Shown here: piece after piece, positions 1-6,227 of the stretch
How positions within the stretch are numbered: position 1 is the first letter of the stretch
Layout: each line of letters opens with the position of its first letter
NCBI GenBank assembly: GCA_013695495.1
Contig: JACDAK010000360.1
Coordinates: 1-7,909, forward strand
Direction: 5' to 3'
Length of the DNA stretch: 7,909 nucleotides
DNA from: Blastocatellia bacterium
GTDB taxonomy: Bacteria; Acidobacteriota; Blastocatellia; Pyrinomonadales; Pyrinomonadaceae
Notes under the pieces: model-generated
The model's database searches: none
What the model was told of the DNA's origin: nothing
Seen by the model: the letters and a program-made list of their open reading frames with translations, nothing else
Translations under genes and position numbers: made by a program

Positions 1-171
1 ATAAGCCCCGTAATACATCGTATTGATCAGCAGCAAAATACTAGCCGCAATATTCAGCCCCTGATATGCCATCGAATCCGGCGCCAACCGCTTAAACGAC
101 ACCAACCCATAAGCCGCCAATATCAACGCCGCGCCGATCCACCCCAGCCCATCCAAAATGATCGCTTCCAT
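1..171 (-). CDS. CBU_0592-like small integral membrane protein (3' end outside window)
   Basis: An open frame of 57 codons runs from an ATG at 171-169 off the left edge with no stop. The peptide starts MEAIILDGLGWIGAALILAA and later contains SFKRLAPDSMAYQGLN and a second hydrophobic run, AASILLLINTMYYGAY. Two membrane helices (about residues 7-24 and 40-56) separated by a short basic loop, with a 'LGWIGA..L.AY.LVSF.RL.P.S..YQ.LN' pattern, resemble the CBU_0592-like membrane domain proteins, whose function is unknown. A GGAAG ribosome-binding-like stretch lies 9 nt before the ATG. The ATG begins 1 nt after the hicA stop, so it probably shares that transcript. The family call is from recalled similarity; the frame and start are well supported. 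Confidence 0.7.
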   Translation of the reverse strand, partial: MEAIILDGLGWIGAALILAAYGLVSFKRLAPDSMAYQGLNIAASILLLINTMYYGAY

Positions 172-172
172 G

Positions 173-381
173 CTAAATGTCTTCCGGTTTCAGACCGGTC
201 TTTTTCGCTATTCGCGCCATCATCTTCGGGCCTATCACCGCCCATCATGAAATGCGAAAACGTAATCTGGCGATCCTTCGCGTAAGATTTTATGCGAGCC
301 CTTCTGACGTTTTACCCGCCATCCGACCTTTTCGCGATCCGCAAGAACGCGTTTTGCCTTCGCCGAACCCCAGTTGCTCAT
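173..381 (-). pseudogene. hicA: HicA-family toxin with a -1 frameshift
   Basis: HicA proteins are small double-stranded-RNA-binding-fold mRNA interferases neutralised by HicB. From the ATG at 381-379 the frame reads MSNWGSAKAKRVLADREKVG, then WRVKRQKGSHKILREGSPDY and VFAFHDGR before a TGA at 237-235. The conserved active-site histidine is present in 'KGSH' (residue 30). The expected C-terminus follows at once in another frame: VIGPKMARIAKKTGLKPEDI, ending at a TAG (175-173). The gene spans 209 nt, and one added base near 238-243 (in GATGGGCGGTG) would restore a 69-residue protein of normal HicA length. The start overlaps the hicB stop as ATGA, typical of a coupled pair. The frameshift may be a real inactivation or a consensus error at a G-rich site; the truncated 48-residue product would lack the C-terminal helix. 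Confidence 0.8.
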
Positions 382-586
382 GCGGCTTGAAAGATGAGGC
401 TCTCTGTTTCCTGAGGAAGGCCTTCGCCGTTTTCGATGCGATCAGCAATTACTCGCAACGCCAGGCTTTTTACATTACTGATCGCCTCTTCACGAGTCTC
501 ACCGTAAACGAGCACACCGTCCAGCTCAGCACCTCGGCGATCCACCGTCCGTCGTCTTCTTGTTCTAGCTCTATAGCTAAATTCAT
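378..586 (-). pseudogene. hicB: HicB-family antitoxin with a -1 frameshift
   Basis: HicB antitoxins have a partial RNase-H-like fold and bind HicA. The ATG at 586-584 reads MNLAIELEQEDDGRWIAEV, the usual HicB first strands ('E.EDGRW.AEV'). The rest of the domain lies in a different frame from about 533 onward: AELDGVLVYGETREEAISNV, then KSLALRVIADRIENGEGLPQ and ETESLIFQAA, ending with TGA at 380-378. The total is 209 nt, and one missing base at about 530-533 (GAGGT-GCTGAG) accounts for the shift; repaired length is 69 residues. A longer reading that starts further upstream (from 635) in the second frame has a non-HicB, Arg-rich N-terminus and is not the true start. As in the adjacent hicA, the cause may be pseudogenisation or a sequence error. 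No DNA-binding tail is visible, so autoregulation cannot be inferred. Confidence 0.8.
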
Positions 587-642
587 AATCCCCGTAACAA
601 CTGCTACATTTACCGAAATTTGATGGAAGGCTCAAACACGGG

Positions 643-2082
643 CTAACCTACACTCCCTTCCAACTTCAAGCCCAATAACTTCGTCGCCTCCACCGCATAT
701 TCCATCGGCAACTCGCGAAACACTTCCTTACAAAATCCATTAATGATCAGCGACACCGCATCCTCCTGCGATATCCCACGCTGCTGCAGATAAAACAGCT
801 GCTCCTCGCTTATCTTCGAAGTCGTCGCTTCGTGCTCGACCTTCGCGGTGTTGTTCATCACCTCTATATAAGGAAACGTATTTGCCTCCGAATTCCCGCC
901 AATTAACATCGAATCGCACTGCGTATAATTCCTCGCCCCCGTCGCCTTCGGCATTATCTTGACCAGCCCGCGATAACTGTTGTTCGACCGACCCGCCGAT
1001 ATTCCCTTCGAAATTATGGTTGACTTCGTATTCTTCCCAAGGTGGATCATCTTCGTGCCGGTATCCGCGATCTGCGCATTGTTCGTCAACGCCACCGAGT
1101 AAAACTCACCTATCGAATTATCGCCCTGCAAAATCACGCTCGGATACTTCCACGTTATCGCCGACCCCGTCTCGACCTGCGTCCACGATATCTTCGAATT
1201 CACCCCGCGACACGCTCCCCGCTTCGTCACAAAATTATAAATGCCACCCTTTCCGCTCTCGTCGCCCGCGTACCAATTCTGCACCGTCGAATATTTGATC
1301 TCCGCGTCGTCCAGTGCCACCAACTCCACCACCGCAGCGTGCAGCTGGTTCGTGTCAAACTGCGGTGCCGTACACCCCTCGTTATACGCAACGTAGCCGC
1401 CTTCTTCCGCCACGATCAGCGTCCGCTCAAACTGCCCCGAATCCTGGGTGTTGATCCTAAAATACGTCGAAAGCTCCATCGGGCACCTTACGCCCTTCGG
1501 AATAAAAACGAACGATCCGTCCGAAAATACCGCCGAATTCAAAGCCGCATAATAGTTGTCGCCCACCGGCACCACCGACCCCAAATACTTCTGGATCAGC
1601 TCCGGATAATCCGCCACCGCCTCTGTAAACGAGCAAAATATAACCCCCGCTTCTTTCAGCTTCTTCTTGAACGTCGTCGCGACCGAAACCGAATCGAACA
1701 CCGCATCGACCGCCACATTTGCCAACATTTTCTGTTCAGTTATCGGGATGCCAAGCTTTTCGAACGTCTTGATCAGCTCCGGGTCCACCTCGTCCATGCT
1801 CGCCTTTTTCGCCTTCTGCTTCGGGGCCGAATAATATGAGATATTCTGAAAATCGATCGCCGGATACTGAAAGTTCGGCCAATGCTTCGGCTCCTCCATC
1901 GTCAGCCACTTTCGATAGGCCTTCAACCGAAAATCCAACATCCACTCCGGCTCATTCTTCTTCGCCGAAATAATGCGCACCGTCTCCTCAGACAACCCCT
2001 TCGCGATCGTGTCCGTCTCAATGTCCGTCACAAACCCGTACTTATATTCTCGATTTGTCAGTAATTCTGCTGCTGTTGACAT
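643..2082 (-). CDS. sufB: Fe-S cluster assembly scaffold protein SufB
   Basis: SufB is the scaffold subunit of the cytosolic SufBCD complex, which assembles Fe-S clusters using sulfur from SufS/SufE and ATP hydrolysis by SufC. The 479-residue product has normal family length. It shows the SufB signatures PKGVRCPMELSTYFRIN, the central beta-helix region 'YNEGCTAPQFD...LHAAVVELVALDDAEIKYSTVQNW', 'KRGACRG.NSKISWTQVETGSAITWKYPS' and the C-terminal 'NGFCKEVFRELPMEYAVEA'. The Cys of 'NYTQCDS' (residue 389) and the Glu of 'EHEATTS' (residue 418) align by position with E. coli SufB Cys405 and Glu434, the functional pair, so the protein looks active. The ATG at 2082-2080 has an AGAAGG stretch 10 nt upstream. 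It lies 96 nt after the Rrf2 regulator gene. sufC, sufD and sufS are not adjacent here: a hicBA pair follows instead. Confidence 0.97.
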   Translation of the reverse strand: MSTAAELLTNREYKYGFVTDIETDTIAKGLSEETVRIISAKKNEPEWMLDFRLKAYRKWLTMEEPKHWPNFQYPAIDFQNISYYSAPKQKAKKASMDEVDPELIKTFEKLGIPITEQKMLANVAVDAVFDSVSVATTFKKKLKEAGVIFCSFTEAVADYPELIQKYLGSVVPVGDNYYAALNSAVFSDGSFVFIPKGVRCPMELSTYFRINTQDSGQFERTLIVAEEGGYVAYNEGCTAPQFDTNQLHAAVVELVALDDAEIKYSTVQNWYAGDESGKGGIYNFVTKRGACRGVNSKISWTQVETGSAITWKYPSVILQGDNSIGEFYSVALTNNAQIADTGTKMIHLGKNTKSTIISKGISAGRSNNSYRGLVKIMPKATGARNYTQCDSMLIGGNSEANTFPYIEVMNNTAKVEHEATTSKISEEQLFYLQQRGISQEDAVSLIINGFCKEVFRELPMEYAVEATKLLGLKLEGSVG

Positions 2083-2100
2083 ACTCTTAAAACCTTCTCA

Positions 2101-2127
2101 GACTATTCGCGAAATCCATGGCTAACC
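2101..2127 (-). repeat. Degenerate intergenic repeat, copy 2
   Basis: On the minus strand this reads GGTTAGCCATGGATTTCGCG followed by AATAGTC. It matches the core TTAGCNACGGATTACGCG with a few substitutions and lies directly after copy 1, between the Rrf2 gene and sufB. Its 'CGCGAATAGT' end is shared with the copy at 2800-2830. Confidence 0.6.
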
Positions 2128-2131
2128 AATC

Positions 2132-2159
2132 GTGGGAATCCGCGTAATCCGTTGCTAAC
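2132..2159 (-). repeat. Degenerate intergenic repeat, copy 1
   Basis: On the minus strand this reads GTTAGCAACGGATTACGCGG followed by ATTCCCAC. It begins about 20 nt after the stop codon of the Rrf2 gene. The same core recurs at 2101-2127, 2800-2830 and 3361-3399 in the same orientation, always between genes. Confidence 0.65.
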
Positions 2160-2178
2160 TCCTATCTCAACCATCCGA

Positions 2179-2664
2179 CTACTGTCCCAAACCCCGCGGC
2201 TGAGCCCTTTTCACCATCCCCTCTATCTGATGGAACATCGCATCCACCTTTTCTTCGTTATCCACCAACGCGGCCAGCGTTACCTGCCCCAATGCATGTT
2301 CCACCAACTCATGCAGTCCCACTATCACCGGCCTGATCCCGCAATCGCCCGTATGCACGCACTTCTCCAACACACCCGTATAACTCTCACAATGCGAACT
2401 CAGCACATCCTCGTCCAAAACTTTTATGATCTCGTTCAGCCGTATCTCCGACGCCGGACGCGACAAAAAATAACCGCCCTTTGGCCCCCGCGTCGAATTA
2501 ACAAACCCCGCCCTATTCAAAAGCCACAAAAGCTTTCCCGCATGCGCAACCGAAATGCCCTCACGCTCCGCGATCTGCGGCAGCGTCAGCGTCTCGCCCG
2601 CACCCAAATTCGCAAGCTGCACCAAACACCGCAGCCCATATTCCTCCTGTGCCGATATCTTCAT
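2179..2664 (-). CDS. Rrf2/IscR-type transcriptional regulator, likely controlling sufB
   Basis: This 161-residue protein has the winged helix-turn-helix of the Rrf2 family: MKISAQEEYGLRCLVQLA at the start, a recognition region near residues 30-52 (IAEREGISVAHAGKLLWLL), and the wing 'STRGPKGGYFLSRP' at 57-70. Three cysteines follow at 92, 102 and 108 (C-x9-C-x5-C), placed like the Fe-S ligands of IscR, RirA and NsrR, where the first spacing is usually shorter (x5 in IscR). It therefore probably binds an Fe-S cluster, or senses iron, redox state or NO. The gene is immediately upstream of sufB on the same strand, which suggests a Suf operon regulator that also represses itself. The ATG at 2664-2662 has only a weak GAAG ribosome binding site, but the N-terminus matches the family exactly. 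Which ligand it senses cannot be read from the sequence. Confidence 0.93.
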   Translation of the reverse strand: MKISAQEEYGLRCLVQLANLGAGETLTLPQIAEREGISVAHAGKLLWLLNRAGFVNSTRGPKGGYFLSRPASEIRLNEIIKVLDEDVLSSHCESYTGVLEKCVHTGDCGIRPVIVGLHELVEHALGQVTLAALVDNEEKVDAMFHQIEGMVKRAQPRGLGQ

Positions 2665-2684
2665 AACTTCAACAAACGGCGTCT

Positions 2685-2714
2685 ATTATCAGGGCCGAAA
2701 CTCAATATTCTCAA
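2685..2714 (-). promoter_or_regulatory. Sigma-70-type promoter for the rrf2-sufB unit
   Basis: On the minus strand a TTGAGA -35 box (2714-2709, five of six consensus bases) and a GATAAT -10 box (2690-2685, five of six) are separated by 18 nt. The expected start lies near 2678, leaving a 5' leader of about 15 nt before the Rrf2 ATG. The -35 region contains the direct repeat TTGAG-AATA-TTGAG (2714-2701), a possible operator for the regulator itself. A second -35-like TTGACG at 2733-2728 has no good -10 partner. Confidence 0.55.
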
Positions 2715-2799
2715 ATCCTTACTTTTTCGTCAAGATTGCGAACGAACCACTCCGGCCGCAGGCTCCAGCTCAACTTCGCCGTCGCGCCGGTAGATAATT

Positions 2800-2830
2800 C
2801 GTACTATTCGCGTAATCCGTAGCTAATTCC
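2800..2830 (-). repeat. Degenerate intergenic repeat, copy 3
   Basis: On the minus strand this reads GGAATTAGCTACGGATTACG followed by CGAATAGTACG. It contains the shared core TTAGCNACGGATTACGCG and actually supplies the TAG stop codon (2825-2823) of the M1 peptidase remnant. The remaining spacer down to the rrf2 promoter shows no gene. Confidence 0.65.
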
Positions 2831-3253
2831 CAAACTTCTTCCGGATCCGCACGGCTCTCTCCACCACATCCACATTCTCCAACACCTTCAACCGCAGGTC
2901 CTTATCGAGCCCCGGATTCCCCGCCAAAAACTTATTCACCACCGCCAAAGCCTCTTCGCTGCGCTGTGTGGTAGTCAAATAAAGCTGGACAGAAAAACTC
3001 TCTGTGCTCCTTTTCTTAGATTAGCCTCCGCCGCCACAACAACCCTGATCTCCACCGTTCCCCTCAACACCGGCGACATCTTCTCGAGAGTCAAGTCCAG
3101 CTTATATAGCACATCCGAATAACGCTCCGCCCGCCACTTCGCCAACTCCCGCGAAACCCCCGGCACCAACGCCCCCTCCGGCGGCATCTCCACATTCTGA
3201 GCCGATACTCCCATTGCAAACAAAAAAGTGACCAAAACTATCCGAATAAACAT
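2823..3253 (-). pseudogene. M1-family aminopeptidase remnant with a large internal deletion
   Basis: M1 peptidases are zinc aminopeptidases of roughly 600-900 residues. Here only the two ends remain. The N-terminal part starts at ATG 3253-3251 with a signal peptide (MFIRIVLVTFLFAMGVSA, cleavage before QN). It continues through VPGVSRELAKWRAERYSDVL and 'YKLDLTLEKMSPVLRGTVEIRV', the first strands of the M1 N-terminal domain, then stops at a TGA (2977-2975). In another frame, open from about 3020, lies SVQLYLTTTQRSEEALAVVN, then KFLAGNPGLDKDLRLKVLEN and VDVVERAVRIRKKFGN, ending in TAG at 2825-2823. This resembles the C-terminal helices of the same family. The HExxH zinc site and the GAMEN motif are absent, so more than ~500 residues are missing. 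The junction lies at about 2990-3030 and is also out of frame. It cannot be catalytically active. I recognise the C-terminal part less firmly than the N-terminal part. Confidence 0.72.
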
Positions 3254-3271
3254 AACCAATTCGACCACCCG

Positions 3272-3311
3272 CCAAAACAAAGGCGGCAAACTTCTCAAAG
3301 AAGCTGCCGCC
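3272..3311 (-). terminator. Rho-independent terminator after the TonB-C gene
   Basis: On the minus strand GGCGGCA (3311-3305) pairs with TGCCGCC (3288-3282), and the inner CTTCT (3303-3299) pairs with AGAAG (3295-3291) around a 3-nt loop, with a small 1/2-nt internal bulge. The stem is followed by TTTGTTTTGG. It lies about 90 nt after the TonB-C stop and about 20 nt before the M1 remnant start, so it would insulate the two. Confidence 0.8.
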
Positions 3312-3328
3312 CCCAAAATCTACAAATT

Positions 3329-3399
3329 ATTCGTGCCTACTCGCGTCATTCGCAGGCAAAAATAATCCGCGAAAATCCGGGTAATCCGTTGTTACCTAC
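3329..3399 (-). repeat. Degenerate intergenic repeat, copy 4 with extended arm
   Basis: On the minus strand, starting just after the TAG of the TonB-C gene, 3399-3361 reads GTAGGTAACAACGGATTACC, then CGGATTTTCGCGGATTATT, a variant of the shared core. It runs on into 3360-3329 as GCCTGCGAATGACGCGAGTA then GGCACGAAT, where GAAT-n-ACGCGAnTA echoes the same motif again. The block ends shortly before the terminator hairpin. Confidence 0.55.
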
Positions 3400-4677
3400 C
3401 TAAAGCGAGAAATTAAAATTCACAAACCCCGTTGCCTGCACCGGCTGTCCATCCCTCGAGAACGGCCGAAACTTCCACTTCACTATCGCGTCCCGCGCCG
3501 CCGCCTGCAGCAGCGTATTCCCGCTCGCGTTCCGCACCTCCGCAACGTCGCCCTTTTCATCCACCAACACTTCAACCCGTACAACTCCCGCAGCCCTCAT
3601 CGTACGCGCCGCCGGCGGATAACTCGGCTGAGACTGCCGCGTCGCATAAGGCAACAGCGACCCAATATTCATCGGCCCCGTCTCTACCGGTGCTGCAGGT
3701 GCCGCCACTTCCGGCTTCACCTCCTCAGCCTTTGGCTCAGCAGCCGGCGGATTCCCAATGAACCGTACCTGCCGCTCCGCAGGCCTCGGCGCCGGCAATT
3801 CTTCAACCACCGGCTCCGTCGCAGCAGCCACCGGCTCAGGCTTTACCGGCTCAGGTTTCGCAGGCCCAACACTCTCCATCCGCAGCCCAGCGGGCGGCTG
3901 AACCGGAAGCTTCGCCGCCGCATCAGCAACCAACCCCGTGATCGGCGCTGTCGGGTCACCGACCGCGCTAAAGATCACGCTATGCGAATTCGCCATCTGC
4001 TCACGCGTATCCGCTATCGAATCGCGCCACCGCCTCGCGTCATAATCGTCGCGCGCCAGCGAGCTCCGCGCCGCCGTCGCCTCTTCTAAAAGCGGAGCAG
4101 CAACGCCCGCCTTTGAAGCGTCCGGGTGAAGCTCATTCGCCTGGCTCACAACCAGCTCAAGCGTCTCCCGCATCTTCTCAAGATCGTTCACCGCCTCAAG
4201 CGGAAGGTTACGATCCGACACCGACAGCCCAAAGGCTCGATAGCGCTCCAGCTTGTTGCGGGCGCTCCTCACAACCTGCCCCGCCGCCGCCGCGTAATAC
4301 ATCTCTGCGTTAGCATTGTTCGCCTTATACGCTCGGAAAAGATCGTTCAAAAACTGATGAGCGCGAATGTAATCGCTCTGCTCCAAATAGCTGCTCATCA
4401 GCAGCACGTTCACGACCGAATGCACCGACGAGTCCGCAGTTTCCCGCCTCATCGTCTCCAACTCATATGCCGCTGCCGCATAATTCCGCACGGCAATAAA
4501 AGCCTTCGCACGCGAGACGCGGTCACGCATCACATCCGCTGATGTCGGCGTTCGGGGTTGTTCTGTCTGTGCGGTGGTTGTGGGTGAAGGTGTGGTCTGC
4601 GCCGTTACGGCGTTTATCGATCCTAAACTTATAACTGCAAATATCGAAAAGCAAAAGCTCCTGACTTTTAGCGGCAT
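3400..4677 (-). CDS. Exported protein with helical N-terminal region and TonB C-terminal domain
   Basis: The product (425 residues from ATG 4677-4675) starts with a signal peptide, MPLKVRSFCFSIFAVISLGS, with likely cleavage after AVTA (residue 26). Residues about 47-235 are alanine-rich helices (e.g. RAKAFIAVRNYAAAAYELET), possibly TPR-like. Residues about 255-335 form a Pro/Glu/Lys/Ala linker with 'KPEPVKPEPV', like the periplasm-spanning part of TonB. Residues 350-425 form a TonB C-terminal domain: QPSYPPAARTMRAAGVVRVE, VDEKGDV, 'ASGNTLLQAAARDAIVKWKFRP'. Classical TonB is anchored by an N-terminal helix that contacts ExbB/ExbD. Here that segment looks like a cleavable signal peptide and no exbB/exbD is nearby, so a role as a genuine energy transducer is uncertain. 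A structural or partner-binding role in the envelope is equally possible. A reading starting at TTG 4716 is rejected because a consensus ribosome binding site precedes the ATG. Confidence 0.88.
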   Translation of the reverse strand: MPLKVRSFCFSIFAVISLGSINAVTAQTTPSPTTTAQTEQPRTPTSADVMRDRVSRAKAFIAVRNYAAAAYELETMRRETADSSVHSVVNVLLMSSYLEQSDYIRAHQFLNDLFRAYKANNANAEMYYAAAAGQVVRSARNKLERYRAFGLSVSDRNLPLEAVNDLEKMRETLELVVSQANELHPDASKAGVAAPLLEEATAARSSLARDDYDARRWRDSIADTREQMANSHSVIFSAVGDPTAPITGLVADAAAKLPVQPPAGLRMESVGPAKPEPVKPEPVAAATEPVVEELPAPRPAERQVRFIGNPPAAEPKAEEVKPEVAAPAAPVETGPMNIGSLLPYATRQSQPSYPPAARTMRAAGVVRVEVLVDEKGDVAEVRNASGNTLLQAAARDAIVKWKFRPFSRDGQPVQATGFVNFNFSL

Positions 4678-4683
4678 TTCAGT

Positions 4684-4690
4684 CCTCCTT
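4684..4690 (-). promoter_or_regulatory. Strong Shine-Dalgarno site fixing the TonB-C start
   Basis: The minus strand reads AAGGAGG, then ACTGAA, then ATG, a full consensus with a 6-nt spacing. This chooses the start at 4677 over the upstream in-frame TTG at 4716. Confidence 0.85.
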
Positions 4691-4726
4691 AGACTTAGAT
4701 TTTCCGTAAAGGCCAAGCGAACTACT

Positions 4727-4755
4727 ATTATATGCTCACTTTTTTATGACCCGAT
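4727..4755 (-). promoter_or_regulatory. Probable promoter of the TonB-C gene
   Basis: A perfect -10 hexamer TATAAT lies at 4732-4727 on the minus strand (context GCATATAATAG), 50 nt before the ATG. The -35 region near 4755-4750 (ATCGGG) is a poor match, so a helper factor or an AT-rich upstream element may be needed. The spacer 4678-4813 otherwise holds only the ribosome binding site and a weak hairpin. Confidence 0.5.
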
Positions 4756-4813
4756 TGATTGAATTGTATTGCTAGATCATCGCCGACGAACTCGGAAAAT
4801 CAAGGTTCGCCGT

Positions 4814-6226
4814 TTAATTCTTCAAGCTTTCGATGATTCTTACGCGAAACGCGTTTGCGTCTCTTTTTATATCACCTTCATTAAGCGTAAGCAACTTTCG
4901 CTCAATCATTACGGGCTTTCCGTTGATGATGACCGCCCGCACATCCGACGCCTTCGTCGCGTAAACAAGGTGCGAGTAGATGTTATACATCGGCGTCTGA
5001 TGCAGCCCATCCATATCCACGATCGCAATATCCGCCAGCTTGCCAACCTCGAGCGAACCTATCGTCGTTTCCATTTTCAGCGCCCGAGCCCCACGAATCG
5101 TCGCCATCTCAAAAACCTGCAGCGCCGTCACGACCGTAGGGTCACCCGTGAACACCTTATGCAGCTTCGCCGCCGTGTCCATCTCTTCCCACATATTCAG
5201 GTCATTGTTGGAGGCCGCCCCGTCTGTCCCTAACCCGACAGCAATATCCTTCGCAAGCATCTTCGGCAGCGGAGCCACGCCCGACGCAAGCTTCATATTG
5301 CTTTGCGGGCAATGCGCCGCCCCAACGTTCTTAGCCTTCATCAGATCGATCTCGGCATCCGTCAGCACAACCGTATGCGCCGCAAGCACACGGTCATTCA
5401 AAAATCCGATCTTATCCAAATACATCATCGGCGAATCACCCTTGCTAGCCTTCAGGTCATTCACCTCTTTCTGCGTCTCCGCCACATGTATCAGCAGCGG
5501 AGCCCCAAGCTGATCCGAAAGCTTCCGGGCCTCCTGCAATATCTCCGTCGCCACCGTATACGGTGCATGCGGAGCCAACGCCGGCGTTATCAGCTCATTC
5601 CCCTTCCACTTCTTTATGTACCTCTCGGAATAAGCCAGCGCATCCTTCGGCGTTTTGTTATCGGGAACCGGAAAATCAATGATCGTCTCCCCCAGCACCC
5701 CCCGCATACCCGCCTTATAAGTCTCCTCCGCGATCGCGTCTTCGAAATAATACATGTCGGCATACGTCGTCGTACCCCCGCGAATCATCTCCGCCACACC
5801 CAACCGCGTCCCCGCCCGCACAAACTCCTCCGTTACATTCTTCGCCTCCGCCGGAAAAATAAACTTCGTCAACCACTCGTTCAGGTCCATGTCATCCGCG
5901 ATCCCGCGAAACAGCACCATTGGAATATGTGTATGCGTGTTGATCAGCCCCGGAATAACCGCCCGCCCCGTCGCGTTCACCGTCTGCCGTGCACGATACC
6001 TCCCCGCAACCTCCGCCCGAGTCCCCACCGCCACGATCGTACTCCCTCTAACCGCAACCGCGCCATTCTCAATAACCCGCCGCCGCCCATCCATCGTCAC
6101 AACCGTCCCACCCAAGATCATCAGATCAACCCGTTCCGCCGACTGAGCACGCACTTCGACCCCCGCGAGCAACAACGCAGCCACAAAAAGGATCGACATC
6201 ACCTTCGAGAAATTGAATCTGTCCAT
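4814..6226 (-). CDS. Exported amidohydrolase, MTA/SAH deaminase-like (TRZ/ATZ family)
   Basis: This metal-dependent amidohydrolase resembles 5-methylthioadenosine/S-adenosylhomocysteine deaminases, which hydrolytically remove the adenine amino group. The 470-residue protein shows, in order: the first metal site NTHTH (His98, His100), then 'FRGIADDMDLNEWL'; MIRGGTTTYADMYYFEDA; PHAPYT (His220); LLIHVAETQKEV (metal His247, catalytic Glu250); AAHTVV (His284); AHCPQSNMKLASG; GLGTDGAASNNDLNMWEEMD (metal Asp335); and the C-terminal 'GSLEVGKLADIAIVD' of the small beta domain. Unusually it begins with a signal peptide, MDRFNFSKVMSILFVAALLL, with likely cleavage near VRA-QSA (residue 27), so it should act in the periplasm or envelope. 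The chosen ATG lies 1 nt after the nucleotidyltransferase stop with AGGA 4 nt upstream. An in-frame TTG at 6283 would bury the signal peptide and overlap the previous gene. Its substrate could instead be another aminated purine or pyrimidine, or an s-triazine-like compound. Confidence 0.9.
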   Translation of the reverse strand: MDRFNFSKVMSILFVAALLLAGVEVRAQSAERVDLMILGGTVVTMDGRRRVIENGAVAVRGSTIVAVGTRAEVAGRYRARQTVNATGRAVIPGLINTHTHIPMVLFRGIADDMDLNEWLTKFIFPAEAKNVTEEFVRAGTRLGVAEMIRGGTTTYADMYYFEDAIAEETYKAGMRGVLGETIIDFPVPDNKTPKDALAYSERYIKKWKGNELITPALAPHAPYTVATEILQEARKLSDQLGAPLLIHVAETQKEVNDLKASKGDSPMMYLDKIGFLNDRVLAAHTVVLTDAEIDLMKAKNVGAAHCPQSNMKLASGVAPLPKMLAKDIAVGLGTDGAASNNDLNMWEEMDTAAKLHKVFTGDPTVVTALQVFEMATIRGARALKMETTIGSLEVGKLADIAIVDMDGLHQTPMYNIYSHLVYATKASDVRAVIINGKPVMIERKLLTLNEGDIKRDANAFRVRIIESLKN

Positions 6227-6227
6227 C

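Noticed and set aside
177..623. Plus-strand open frame of 148 codons opposite hicBA
   Set aside because: The minus-strand HicB and HicA sequences are recognisable residue by residue despite the frameshifts; the plus-strand peptide is not.
1042..1839. Plus-strand open frame of 265 codons opposite sufB
   Set aside because: Arg/His-rich, low-complexity translation lying wholly inside the well-conserved sufB.
2152..2793. Plus-strand open frame of 213 codons opposite the Rrf2 gene
   Set aside because: No family features; it covers the Rrf2 gene, its promoter and a repeat on the other strand.
4785..4811. Hairpin after the amidohydrolase stop (GGCGAAC pairing with GTTCGTC, minus strand)
   Set aside because: The stem has a G-U pair and a 13-nt loop, and no T run follows it, so I do not call it a rho-independent terminator.
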